DNA of 64,000 nucleotides, from the NCBI RefSeq assembly GCF_042477335.2, contig NC_091250.1, forward strand, positions 57,853,384 through 57,917,383, written 5' to 3'. Of this stretch, positions 55,180 to 64,000 are shown one piece after another; the stretch's first letter is position 1; each line of letters starts with the position of its first letter. The translations under genes were made by a program, and so were the position numbers. The stretch comes from Ovis canadensis (taxonomy: Eukaryota; Chordata; Mammalia; Artiodactyla; Bovidae). The notes beneath the pieces are model-generated. The model did not search any database. It was not told the origin of the DNA and was given only the letters and a program-made list of their open reading frames with translations.

Positions 55180-56310
55180 AGTAGTACCTAGAGTTATGCC
55201 AGTTATGAGGTTAAGGATACAGCTTTCTGACTGCCACGTCTACCCAAAACTTCTGACCTCAACTATGAGGAGTTAGGATCCAAACACAAAGTTAGAGGAA
55301 GGATTTCATATAAAAACCACCCTCATTTCTGATGCCAGCTGCAAGTTCAGGAGTTTCCCAAAAACCACCTCAGGTTTAATGGTCACCTAGGAAGCCTCAC
55401 AGAACTCACTGAGAGCTATTATAGTCACAGACATGAACTATCACAGAAAAAAAAGGAAGTCAACTAGAATCAGTCGAAGGAAGAGGGCCACAGAGTAGGG
55501 TCTCAGAGGGTTTCTGTAGCTCCCAGCATCTTCAAGATGCTTTACCCTGCTAACAATCATGTTTGACCAGACGCATGAAATACGGTCAGTCTGAGAAGAT
55601 CACCTGAGCTTCACTCTTGAGAATTTTTATTGGGGTCTCATTATCTTGGAATGGTTGATTGACTGATATACCAAGTGGTCCAAGGGGGTCTATCATGAGT
55701 CACCTTCATAATTTTTAAATTGGATGATAATTACAATATTCTGATGGCTTTTGCCATACATCAGTATGAATCAGCCATAGCTATACATGTGTCCCCTCCA
55801 TCCTGAACCCCCTCAAACCTCCCTCCCCAACCCCTCCCTCTGGGTTGTCACAAAGCACCAGTTTTGGGTGCCCTGCTTCATGCCTCAAACCTGCACTGGT
55901 CATCTATTTTACATATGGTAATGTATATGTTTCAGTGCTATTCTCTCAAATCATCCCACCCTCTCCTCCTCCTCCTGAGTCCAAAAGTCTGTTCTTTACA
56001 TCTGTGTCTCCTTTGCTGCTCTGCATGTAGGAGAGTCAATACCATCTTTCTAGATTCCATATATATTAATTACTATACAGTATTTTTCTTTCCCTTTCTG
56101 ACTTACTTCCCTCTGTATGATAGGCTCCAGATTTATCCACCTCATTTAGAACTGACCATGAGTCACCTTCTTAACATGCTCTATTAGATGTAGATCAAGG
56201 GGGCTGCCATGAACAACAACACTCCTATTGAGAGCTGAAGGTTTAGAAATTACCTTCCAGAGATAGAAACAAAAGCCAGACCTCTCTTTGGGTAAGGACA
56301 AAACAAGCAT
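55180..56310. mobile_element. Ancient LTR-type repeat, split by an L1
   Basis: tgatgccagctgcaagttca, ggagtttcccaaaaaccacc, taatggtcacctaggaagcc, cacagaactcactgagagct and, beyond the L1, cactcctattgagagctgaa, aggtttagaaattaccttcc follow an old mammalian LTR consensus that I remember but cannot name safely (ERVL/ERV1-type). Edges and orientation are approximate. Confidence 0.55.
55708..56156 (-). mobile_element. Ruminant L1 3' end (antisense) with perfect 14-bp TSD
   Basis: Reverse L1 terminus: attggatgataattacaata, ggcttttgccatacatcagt, cctaccctc-type C-rich segment (cctccctccccaacccctcc), attactatacagtatttttc. TSD catgagtcaccttc at 55694-55707 and 56157-56170, so the 449-bp insertion is complete. 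Confidence 0.96.
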
Positions 56311-56409
56311 TTCCATTTTATAGATTAAATAAAAATATCATACACCAAAGTCTGACCAGCTAGGGTTGGGACACAGGACTATCGGTTTCTAAGGTCCAGC
56401 TTCTATCTA

Positions 56410-57370
56410 AAATGGACATTTTCTCCCCATCTTGCTAACCAATTCCACTTCTTATATTTTTGCTCTTCGTTAATAGCACCTCCATTTTTCTAATTTCCCA
56501 ATGTACAAATATTTGTGTTATCCTCCACTTTTACCTCTATCTCGCAATCCAAATAATTTCCAAATCACATCAATTCTATGTCTGTCATTAATGTCTCTCA
56601 AATCTGCCTCTTTCTCTTCATTCTTTGCTGGTAACACGTCAGTTCCAGTTTTCACTATTTCTGACTTAAAACTGTGCCAGGTTGCTTTAAGGAGCCTTCT
56701 GTTCACATTATCGACCCACATTCACTATTTCCACTTGGTCATCAGATTGATCTACCAAAAAAAGCAGAGATATTCACATCACTAGTATTCGTAAAAGTCT
56801 GCATGATGCTCTTACATAAAAGGCAAACTCCTAAGTGTGACTAACTTGGCCTTGAGCAATCTGAAACCAAACTATATTCCTATTTCCTTTCTTCCACATA
56901 TTCCCTGGTACTAGCCATATGGACTTTACTCATCCCATGAACATAATAAGCTATATCAAGATTTCATTTTTCTGTCATTAGTTTCTGCAAGAATTATCCT
57001 TGTCTCCCTCTTCACCTGTCATTGAAATGTAGTTCAAAGGTTACCTCAATGGTGATGCTCTCATTTCCTTCTCCAGATAGAATTATATACGCTCCCTTTC
57101 AGAACTGCCATTGTCTATTATTCCTGTTTCAGTAACAGTGTCTAACACATTGTATTTTGATTTATTGATTTACGTGTCCCTTGAATTACATTATATATAC
57201 TTTATAACGGCAGGAACTCCCTTCAGCAAATACCTAGAGAAATACTTACACTGGGTAAGGGATTATAAGACAGTTTCTGAATGAATGCAAGCCCTTTGGA
57301 TGAGGCTCTGTGTTTTATTCCCCATTGCATTTTTATGTCTACCACATAGTAAGTGCTAAATAAATCTAAG
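56410..57370 (+). mobile_element. L2 LINE, about 0.95 kb, longest L2 here
   Basis: Colinear with L2 over a long distance: catcaattctatgtctgtca, ctctcaaatctgcctctttc, cacatcactagtattcgtaa, aggcaaactcctaagtgtga, cttggccttgagcaatctga, gttcaaaggttacctcaatg, gcagcacc-type region, then tttttatgtctaccacatag and taagtgctaaataaatctaa. Coding sense is lost. Confidence 0.78.
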
Positions 57371-57388
57371 TTTAAAAACTAAACTTAA

Positions 57389-57490
57389 GCGAGAGGGGAT
57401 ATATAGGTACACATGTAGTTAATTCATGTTGTTGTAGAGCAGAAAATAGCAACATTGTAAGGCAATTATACTCCAATTAAGAAAAATACT
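57389..57490 (+). mobile_element. Short L1 3' terminus
   Basis: gagaggggatatataggtac, taattcatgttgttgtagag, agcaacattgtaaggcaatt, atactccaattaag: the last 100 bp of a ruminant L1, severely 5'-truncated. Confidence 0.88.
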
Positions 57491-58115
57491 TTAAAATATA
57501 CACTGTTCCCAATAGGAAAAGACATAAACGTAATGAAGGAATAATGAAGGAGCAAGTGAAGGAATGAATATTCAGTCTCTGCCAAAACTATCAAGTTTGG
57601 ATTAAATCTCTCAGTTCACTGGGTTTAATCATCCTAATTCTATTTTTTAGGGTAAATGATAAAAGTAACTATCTTAAAGCAAATACAGGCATGCAAAATT
57701 AATCTAATCCGCTGGAGATAATTCCATGAGTTTTAGTGAAATCATACTTCATTCATTTTAATTCATTTCAACATACAAATATTTATGTGGGGCAGACAGC
57801 ACATCCAGAACTATTTCTCAGGCACCAAGTAGTTTTCAAACATAAACAGCACACAGAATCCTTTCTTTAAAATGTTCTGTATACAAAAGTGATGGCACAA
57901 CTAGAGCCTATGTGATATGAAATTATAACACATGTTCAAAACAGTGTCAAGACTCAGATTGGGAGTGACCACATCTATTTTGAGGGTCAGTCAATGCATC
58001 ATGCCCTGGGGAGGATATAACTACGTTCAAGAAGGCAGAAGTGAGAGAAAGATGTTTTTTTTATCAGTTGATATTTATTTTTGCATTATTTTGAGAATCT
58101 ATACCTGGGAACACT
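57491..58115. other. Unannotated stretch
   Basis: No recognised repeat or gene. Confidence 0.45.
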
Positions 58116-58508
58116 TAAAAAAATTTTTATTGGAGTATAGTTGATTTACAATGTTGTTAGTTTCAGTACAGCAAAGTGAGTCAGTTATACATATATATCC
58201 ACTCTTTTTTTTAGATTATTTCCCCATATAGGCCATTATAGTATATTAAGTAGAGTTCCCTCTTTAGTAGGTCATTATTAGTCATCTATTTTATATATTG
58301 GGTTGGCCAGAAGGTTCATTTGGATTTGTCGATAGCATCTAATGGAAACCCCCAAATGAACATTTTGGCCAAGCCAATATATAGTACTGTGTATACGTCA
58401 ATCCCAATCTCCCAATTTATCCCTCCTATCACCTTACCTCCTGGTAATCATGTTTGTTTTCTATACCTGTAACTCTATTTTTGTTTTGTAGATAAGTTTA
58501 TTTGGAAA
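58116..58508 (-). mobile_element. L1 3' end (antisense), split by a mariner element
   Basis: tttttattggagtatagttg, ttacaatgttgttagtttca, gattatttccccatataggc, gtcaatcccaatctcccaat, tttgttttctatacctgtaa: reverse L1 3' UTR/ORF2 end. The 80-bp mariner at 58298-58377 lies at its ttatata site. Confidence 0.92.
58298..58377. mobile_element. Miniature mariner (80-bp near-palindrome) at TA target
   Basis: ttgggttggccagaaggttc at the left and gaacattttggccaagccaa at the right are long inverted repeats, about 24 of 29 complementary per arm. They are separated by a short loop and flanked by TA on both sides (58296-58297, 58378-58379). It matches the artiodactyl mariner-derived MITE as I know it. Confidence 0.93.
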
Positions 58509-58596
58509 AAAGGAGCATTTTTAGCGAAGATATTCCCAAATGCAGAGACAAGTAGCCAGCCAGTTCAGTGGTTACATTGGATATATATGTGCAAAG

Positions 58597-60160
58597 CATT
58601 GGTTCTCAAAATGCGGTCTATGAGAACTCTGGGAGCCCCCAAGACTCTCAAGGAATTCATGAGGTGAAAATCATTTTCCTCTTACACTACATCAGCAGTT
58701 TTACAAATGGTGCAAACACAACGGTGAGTATAACTGTTGATTACTTAGCAGAAATTAAGGACAAGTCACCAAACTATTAGCCAGTAACTCTATTCTTCAC
58801 TGACATATATTCACAGGAAGAAAAATGAAAAGAGGGGGGGAGCCAGTTTCTTTAAGAATGTTCCTGCAGAAGTAGTTAACATTTTTAATATTATGAAATC
58901 CTGATCACTCAGCACATATCTTTCTGATCTTTCATTTGACAAAGGGGGAAACAGGCATTAATACTTCTGTCTACAGAAATAGAACAATTATTTCCATGAA
59001 AAGTATCTGTGTGGTTATTTGAGTAGCAAGCTCATGTATCTGCTTTTTTATTTTTATAAAATAACATATTCTTTTATTTTTATAAAATAACAGAGAACAC
59101 ATTCTTCTTTGCAATTAATAACTGATAGATTACAATGATTATTCAGACTTTTCAATATCTGGTAGATATTGTTTTAAAATGAATGAAGTGATTCTGTTAC
59201 TTGAAAGAAAACAATTGTCAACCATTGTTGCAAAGCTAAAACTTGAGCTTTCAAAAGAAAATCAGAATATTTTAAACTTTTACCTAACATCATAAGTTTG
59301 TTCTGGAGGAATAAATGGCAACCCACTCCAGTATTCTTGCCTAGAGAATCGCATGGACAGAGAAGCCTGGCAGACTACAGTCCATAGGGTCACAAAGAGT
59401 CAAACACAACTGAGCAACTAAGCACGCATAAATTTGATCATGTTGCAATATTTCCTGATGAAACTGGTTATATTAATGAATGTATTTTTTTTTGTATTGT
59501 ACAATGAATGTATCAACATTTGAAAGATCTTCCACAATTCAACGAATCAATATTTTCAAAGACACCAAATTCATGGATAACGGATCCATTCAAAGTCCAA
59601 AATATACACATAGATTTTAAGGTAACAGAGTATGCAGAAGCTTGTTGTTGTCAAGAAGTTGATATGTTTCCCAACTGCATAATACAGTTAACCTTTAAGA
59701 AACTACTACTTGTCAAGTTTTGGTATAATATCAAACAATAACATCCACCAATTTCTGAAAAGGCTGTTAAAGTACTGTTCACTTTTCCAATTACAAGTTT
59801 TTGCAAGACAGAATTTTCTGTATATATGTCAACCAAAATAATGTATTGAAACAGATTCAAAACCTTAGTTATAAGAACCCAGCTGAATTCCACTAAATCA
59901 GACATTCAAGAGATTTGTAGAAAAGGTAAGAAATATTATTCTTATAATATTTTTTGAAAATAGTTACTTTTATATGTAATACTTGTTAACACCTAATAGG
60001 TTTACTATTTTTTAAATAATCAGTTAAGGCATTTTAAATTTCTCAGTTTTATTATCGAATATGAAAATTATCCATAGATATAACGACACAAGCTCTTTGG
60101 AACCTCAGTGATTTTTAATAGTGTAAAAGGATCTGAGACCCAAAACTCAGAGAACTATTG
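58597..60160 (+). mobile_element. Fossil hAT DNA transposon with transposase remnants
   Basis: Starts cattggttctcaaaatgcgg and ends caaaactcagagaactattg; the ends are imperfect inverted repeats of the Charlie-like cagtggttctca type. Frames between show hAT transposase. 58690-58790 reads TNGANTTVSITVDYLAEIK. 59560-59705 reads WITDPFKVQNI and IQLTFKKLLLVKFWYNIKQ, then a stop. 59750-59930 reads ISEKAVKVLFTFPITSF and STKSDIQEICRK, the C-terminal dimerisation (hATC-like) region. The type resembles the FAM200/ZBED5 lineage of domesticated hAT transposases. Stops and missing segments show it is dead. A Bov SINE interrupts it. Possible 8-bp TSD gtgcaaag/ggataagg is poor (4 of 8). Confidence 0.85.
59301..59426 (+). 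mobile_element. Truncated Bov SINE inside the hAT transposon, with TSD
   Basis: aaatggcaacccactccagt ... caactgagcaactaagcacg. TSD cataagtttg at 59291-59300 and cataaatttg at 59427-59436 (9 of 10). Confidence 0.93.
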
Positions 60161-60204
60161 GGATAAGGAAATAGTTCAAATATTTTTAATCATCCTATAT
60201 AGAG

Positions 60205-60330
60205 AAAACTTGCAATGTGCCAAACACTATGCCAGATACTATGTTTAGAGCAGAAAAATAAAAAAAGCAAACTTAATCTCTGCCCTCATGGAGTTCATGA
60301 TCTACTGAGGTATTAAGACAATAATCCATC
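60205..60330 (-). mobile_element. L2 LINE 3' terminus (antisense)
   Basis: gcaatgtgccaaacactatg, atgtttagagcagaaaaata and ctgccctcatggagttcatg follow the reverse L2 end (gtgccaggcactg..., ccctcatggagctta). Confidence 0.8.
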
Positions 60331-60551
60331 ACAAAATTGAGTCTACAATAACTACTGGCTGGCATGGCCCCAAAAGGCATTGAATAACATGTTTGGATAA
60401 GGAGAAAGAGAGAATAATTATTATGTACAAATGCTTCCAAAAAGCAATACAAAACAGCCGAAATCAGTTTTTATTTTTATTCATTTATTTTGCAAGAAAC
60501 ATATTCAACATTATTTAAGTCTTTGTGTTTTATGTGTTCATTTTATTTCAT

Positions 60552-60761
60552 GGTCCACTAGTGGCTCAAGTGGTCAAGATTCTGCCAGCAATGCAGGAGA
60601 TCTGGGTTCAATACCTGGGTCAGGAAGAATCCCCAGAGAAGGAAATGGCAACCCACCAGTATTCTTGCCTGGAGAATCCCATGGACAGAGGAGCCTGGCA
60701 GTCTACAGTCCATAGGGTCACAAAGAGTCGGACACAACTGAGCGACTAACACTTTCACTTT
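60552..60761 (+). mobile_element. Bov-tA SINE
   Basis: tggtccactagtggctcaag, caatgcaggagatctgggtt, then body to gagcgactaacactttcact. Close to consensus in the body; no clear TSD. Confidence 0.94.
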
Positions 60762-61021
60762 AATGTAACTGGCACATGTGTGCTTATTTTACCCAATAAT
60801 ATAACCATTTTAAGCTGGAGAATCTGTCCATCTATATTTAACACAATTATTGATAGAACTGATTTTAAATTTACCATTATCTGGTTTACTTTCTATTTAT
60901 CCCACCTACTCTTTTATTTCTTTTTTTGGCCTCCATATGAATTTACTATTTATATCATTTTCTCCCTCTCTATTGGCTTAAGAATCAAGTTCTAATTAAT
61001 CCTTCAGTGATAACCCGAGAT

Positions 61022-61234
61022 CAGAGTTTCTCAGTCTCGGAACTATTGACAATTTGGCCAGATCTTTTGTTACATGACAGGCTTTGTTGTGCATCATAAG
61101 ATTTTCACAGCACTTCTGGCTTCTACCAATGGAAAGTTAATTACATCCTTTCAGTTGTGAGACAATGAAAAACGTCTCTAGAGATCGCCAAATGTTTCTG
61201 AGAGGACAAAATCACCCTTGGTTGAGAACTATTG
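61022..61234 (+). mobile_element. MER20 hAT-Charlie DNA transposon
   Basis: cagagtttctcagtctcgga, actattgacaatttggccag, gtgcatcataagattttcac, cttctggcttctaccaatgg, gatcgccaaatgtttctgag, aatcacccttggttgagaac then tattg. Nearly full length (about 213 bp) with hAT-type ends. Confidence 0.88.
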
Positions 61235-61758
61235 CCCCTGACTCATCAAATTTTAATATAAATAAGAATTTTTCCCTTTCCTGGACATGCAAAGGCCTTT
61301 CAACATTTGTCTCTGTTTACCCCTCTACTCATGCCTGTTGCTATTTTAATTCTTTGTGTATTTCAAACTCAACAATAAATTCTATTGTTTTATACCATTA
61401 ATATTTATTCAGACTTAAGCACATCTTTACCTGCACTTGGCTTTTCATATCTTCCTGCATCTGAGCTTCTAACCATGAAGATTTTCCTCTTGCCTGCAGA
61501 ATATTCTCATTTTCTCTGGGTTTACATACTGGTGATGAATTCTCCTAGTTTTTGTTTGTCTGAAAATAGACTATTTCCACCGAGTATGAAGCTGTAGGTT
61601 TTTAGCTTTTTGGTTTTTAACAGTCTGAAATTTTATTTCATTCGCTGCTTCTGTTGAGACACCTGCTATTGGTCTTTGAGGATAACCTTATTTTTTCCTA
61701 GATGCCTTAAAGCCTTTCTTAATTTGGGGGGTGGGGGGCATGGTTTAAGTCATTTGAC

Positions 61759-62030
61759 TGGACAAGGCAATGGCACCCCACTCCAGTGCTCTTGCCTGGA
61801 AACCCCATGGATGGAGGAGCCTGGTGGGCTGCAGTCCATGGGGTCGCTAAGAGCCGGGCACGACTGAGCGACTTCCCTTTCACGTTTCACTTTCATGCAT
61901 TGGAGACGGAAATGGCAACCCACTCCAGTGTTCTTGCCTGGAGAATCCCAGGGACGGCGCAGCCTGGTGGGCTGCCGTCTATGGGGTCACACAGAGTCGG
62001 ACACGACTGAAGCGACTTAGCAGCAGCAGC
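61759..62030 (+). mobile_element. Bov-A2 dimeric SINE with TSD
   Basis: gcaatggcaccccactccag ... agcgacttagcagcagcagc, full dimer with cattggagacggaaatggca linker. TSD aagtcatttgac at 61747-61758 and aagccatttgac at 62031-62042 (11 of 12). CpG sites are still common, which suggests youth. Confidence 0.97.
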
Positions 62031-62790
62031 AAGCCATTTGACAGTGCTGTGCCTCAGTGTAGTTTTATTTGATATTCTTCTAGCTTAAGATTCACAGTGC
62101 CTCTTGAATCTGAAAGCTTTTATCAATTTGGGAAAATTCACTGCCATTTTATCTTCACGTATAATTCAGCTTCATGATCTCTCCCCCTCCTTCTGAGACT
62201 AATTACATACATGCCGATCCTGCCACTTTATCTCGCGCTTCATACGCTGTGTGTTCTCTGTCATGTTGCCTCTCCTTGCTGCACTCTGCTCACTTTTATC
62301 TGAGCCAGTTCCTATTTCACTAACTTTCTTTCTGAGCTGAGTCTTATCTGCTCATAAATCTCTCCACTGAATTCTTATTACAGTTGTTGTATCTTTCAGT
62401 TATATGCGTTTCACTGCGCACTTGTATGAAATATGCTCCAGTTCTGACAAAATTCCCAATTTTATCTTACTTCTTGAACATATTAAGCATCGCTATTTTA
62501 AATTCCAAAACCAAGGAATCAATTATCTGGATTATCATTAAGTATATTAAGTAACATTTATCTTGATCTTTAACCACACTCTCTTGTTCCTCACATTCCT
62601 GTATAACATTTTGGGGGTTCCAAACACTGCATGTAAAAAATTGCTGGAATTATTTGGGGCCTTGTATACTGCTATCTTCTTCCACATATGAGCTGAGTAG
62701 TTCTTCACTGCCTTGGTAGCTTTTTGATTCAAACAATTGTTTTCTGGTACAATTTTTTCCAAATGATCTGAGGTGAAAGACAAAGTTTTC

Positions 62791-64000
62791 CTTTTTTTTT
62801 TTTCAATCCTTTACAAATGATGCATGGTCCAGCATTGTGGTGACACAATATGGTCCATTGTGCATTATCAGAATGCAGCTCTTAGCCACTGTGATTTGTT
62901 ACATGAGTCCAAGAACCACCTGATCTGATCTATACCACTTTCAACAAGATTAATTCACTTGGATACACTTGGATTTTGCAAAAGTATTTAATTGGTATAA
63001 AAGTTTCTAAATCTCAATTTCTGTCCTTGGTTTTTCACACATTTGTGTTTGTAGAGGGACCACACTTTAATGACACTTAGAGGTATACTGTTCCAAGTGA
63101 CAGTAAGGAAATGCTATGGTTAAAGGAAGAGATCTAAAATAAATAAGACCTACTTTGTCTTGAGTCAAAAAACAAAAATGGCTATGCTTCAAACTAAATT
63201 TATATGATTTAAATAAATAAGTGGGCTAATCTTCAACACTTTTGCTCTAAAAAGGTTTGACAAACATTTGCTCAACTTTCCCAGCAGTAGAGGGAACACT
63301 ATGCCTTGAGGATTATCTAAAGCAAACCAGATAACTCCATCTGCATATGTACTAACACCTCATTAATTCAGAATCTGTAATAATTTGGCTACGTAAATTA
63401 ATAGTATAAGAAGAAAAGCAGTAAAGCACTTAAAAGCACCCAAAGAACTACATTTTCAATCGTTCTCAAATACTTTAGAAACATCTTTTCTCTTATAGAA
63501 ATAAAGGACACAATAATTACAGACACTTTCCATGTATTCCTTATAGCAATTAGCCTCAAAGAAGTGGAAGTAATGCTTAGTGAATTTGTTCTGTTATACT
63601 AAATTTATTCAAAATAAACAAAGAAAATTTTAAAAACTGTTGCTAAGAAATTTAGCCAAAATTTCCACTCCCAGCTAGTTAAAATTAGCAGTTTTAACTA
63701 GAACATTAATCTATAAAGTATAAAGCTTTTTAGTAGAGTATCTGAAACATCTCTTGCTTTTTTGGACCAGCATCTATCCATTCCTCTTTTTGGTAATACA
63801 AATCCAAATTTTCTTAGGGCCTTCTCTAAGTCCAAGTGATTTAGGTGGTTTGAACCACATGTGCTAATAAAACTCTTAGGCAAGAAATATTTTTCTACAG
63901 ACATTTACAAAGTAGGAAACTGTAGGCCTGAGGCTGTGTATAGAGCAAATTTCTACCACCCATGGATAAAGAAAAGCCAAAAATTAAGCTTACAACCCAA
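62791..64000. other. Unannotated right end of window (1.2 kb)
   Basis: Begins with a T run (about 62792-62803), then no recognised repeat or gene. Minus-strand frame 63698-63904 has no family signature. Confidence 0.45.

Larger units (their letters stand above)
60775..62790 (-). mobile_element. Old L1 (L1M) 5'/ORF1 region (antisense), split by MER20 and Bov-A2
   Basis: Long colinear match in reverse to the old L1 region upstream of and including ORF1: acacaattattgatagaact, tactggtgatgaattctcct, ctagtttttgtttgtctgaa, cattcgctgcttctgttgag, gatctctccccctccttctg, gtatctttcagttatatgcg, tacttcttgaacatattaag. Because the sequence is antisense, no ORF1 reads on +; on the minus strand it is broken. 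Insertions at 61022-61234 and 61759-62030. Confidence 0.75.

Overview
This window is nuclear DNA of a bovid ruminant (cattle, sheep, goat or a relative). The evidence is the repeat content: about ten BovB (RTE-type) LINE fragments, more than twenty-five tRNA-headed Bov-tA or Bov-A/Bov-A2 SINEs, two CHR-2-type SINEs, ruminant L1 3' ends and an LTR that looks like the bovine BTLTR1 family. Family names come from remembered consensus sequences, not a database search, so subfamily labels are provisional. I cannot tell cattle from sheep, goat or buffalo.

I found no intact protein-coding gene, tRNA or rRNA gene. The longest open frames are decayed BovB or L1 reverse transcriptase and a broken RPL10A retrocopy. 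The window therefore looks intergenic, or part of a very large intron.

Layout: 1-8.5 kb holds a BovB tail, Bov SINEs and L2 remnants. A SINE interrupts an L2 at 7.3 kb and another interrupts an old L1-type 3' end at 8.2 kb. 9.5-13 kb has an L1 3' end and a twin-primed (5'-inverted) L1 with target-site duplication (TSD). 15-22.4 kb and 24.9-26.1 kb are rich in BovB, including a 1.13-kb copy with a perfect 12-bp TSD. 26.2-29.0 kb is the longest stretch in which I recognise nothing. 29.0-34.6 kb has a solo LTR, old L1M copies split by SINEs, and an antisense BovB. 36.1-39.1 kb is one L1 carrying three later insertions: an LTR, a CHR-2 SINE and an unidentified reverse-strand mRNA retrocopy. 40.4-46.1 kb has L1M, L2 and two opposed BovB copies; the larger, at 44.06-45.72 kb, keeps most of the reverse-transcriptase region in broken frames. 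51.56-52.28 kb is a processed RPL10A pseudogene with poly(A) tail and TSD. 54.3-57.5 kb layers BovB, L1, an old LTR and L2. 58.1-60.2 kb holds an L1 with an 80-bp mariner palindrome, then a 1.56-kb fossil hAT transposon with transposase remnants. 60.8-62.8 kb is an antisense L1M 5' region carrying MER20 and a Bov-A2 insertion.

The main value of the window is its insertion record. Many insertions have readable TSDs, giving relative ages: L2/MIR/hAT, then L1M, then ruminant L1/BovB/CHR-2, then Bov-tA/Bov-A2. I saw no sign of an undescribed functional system.
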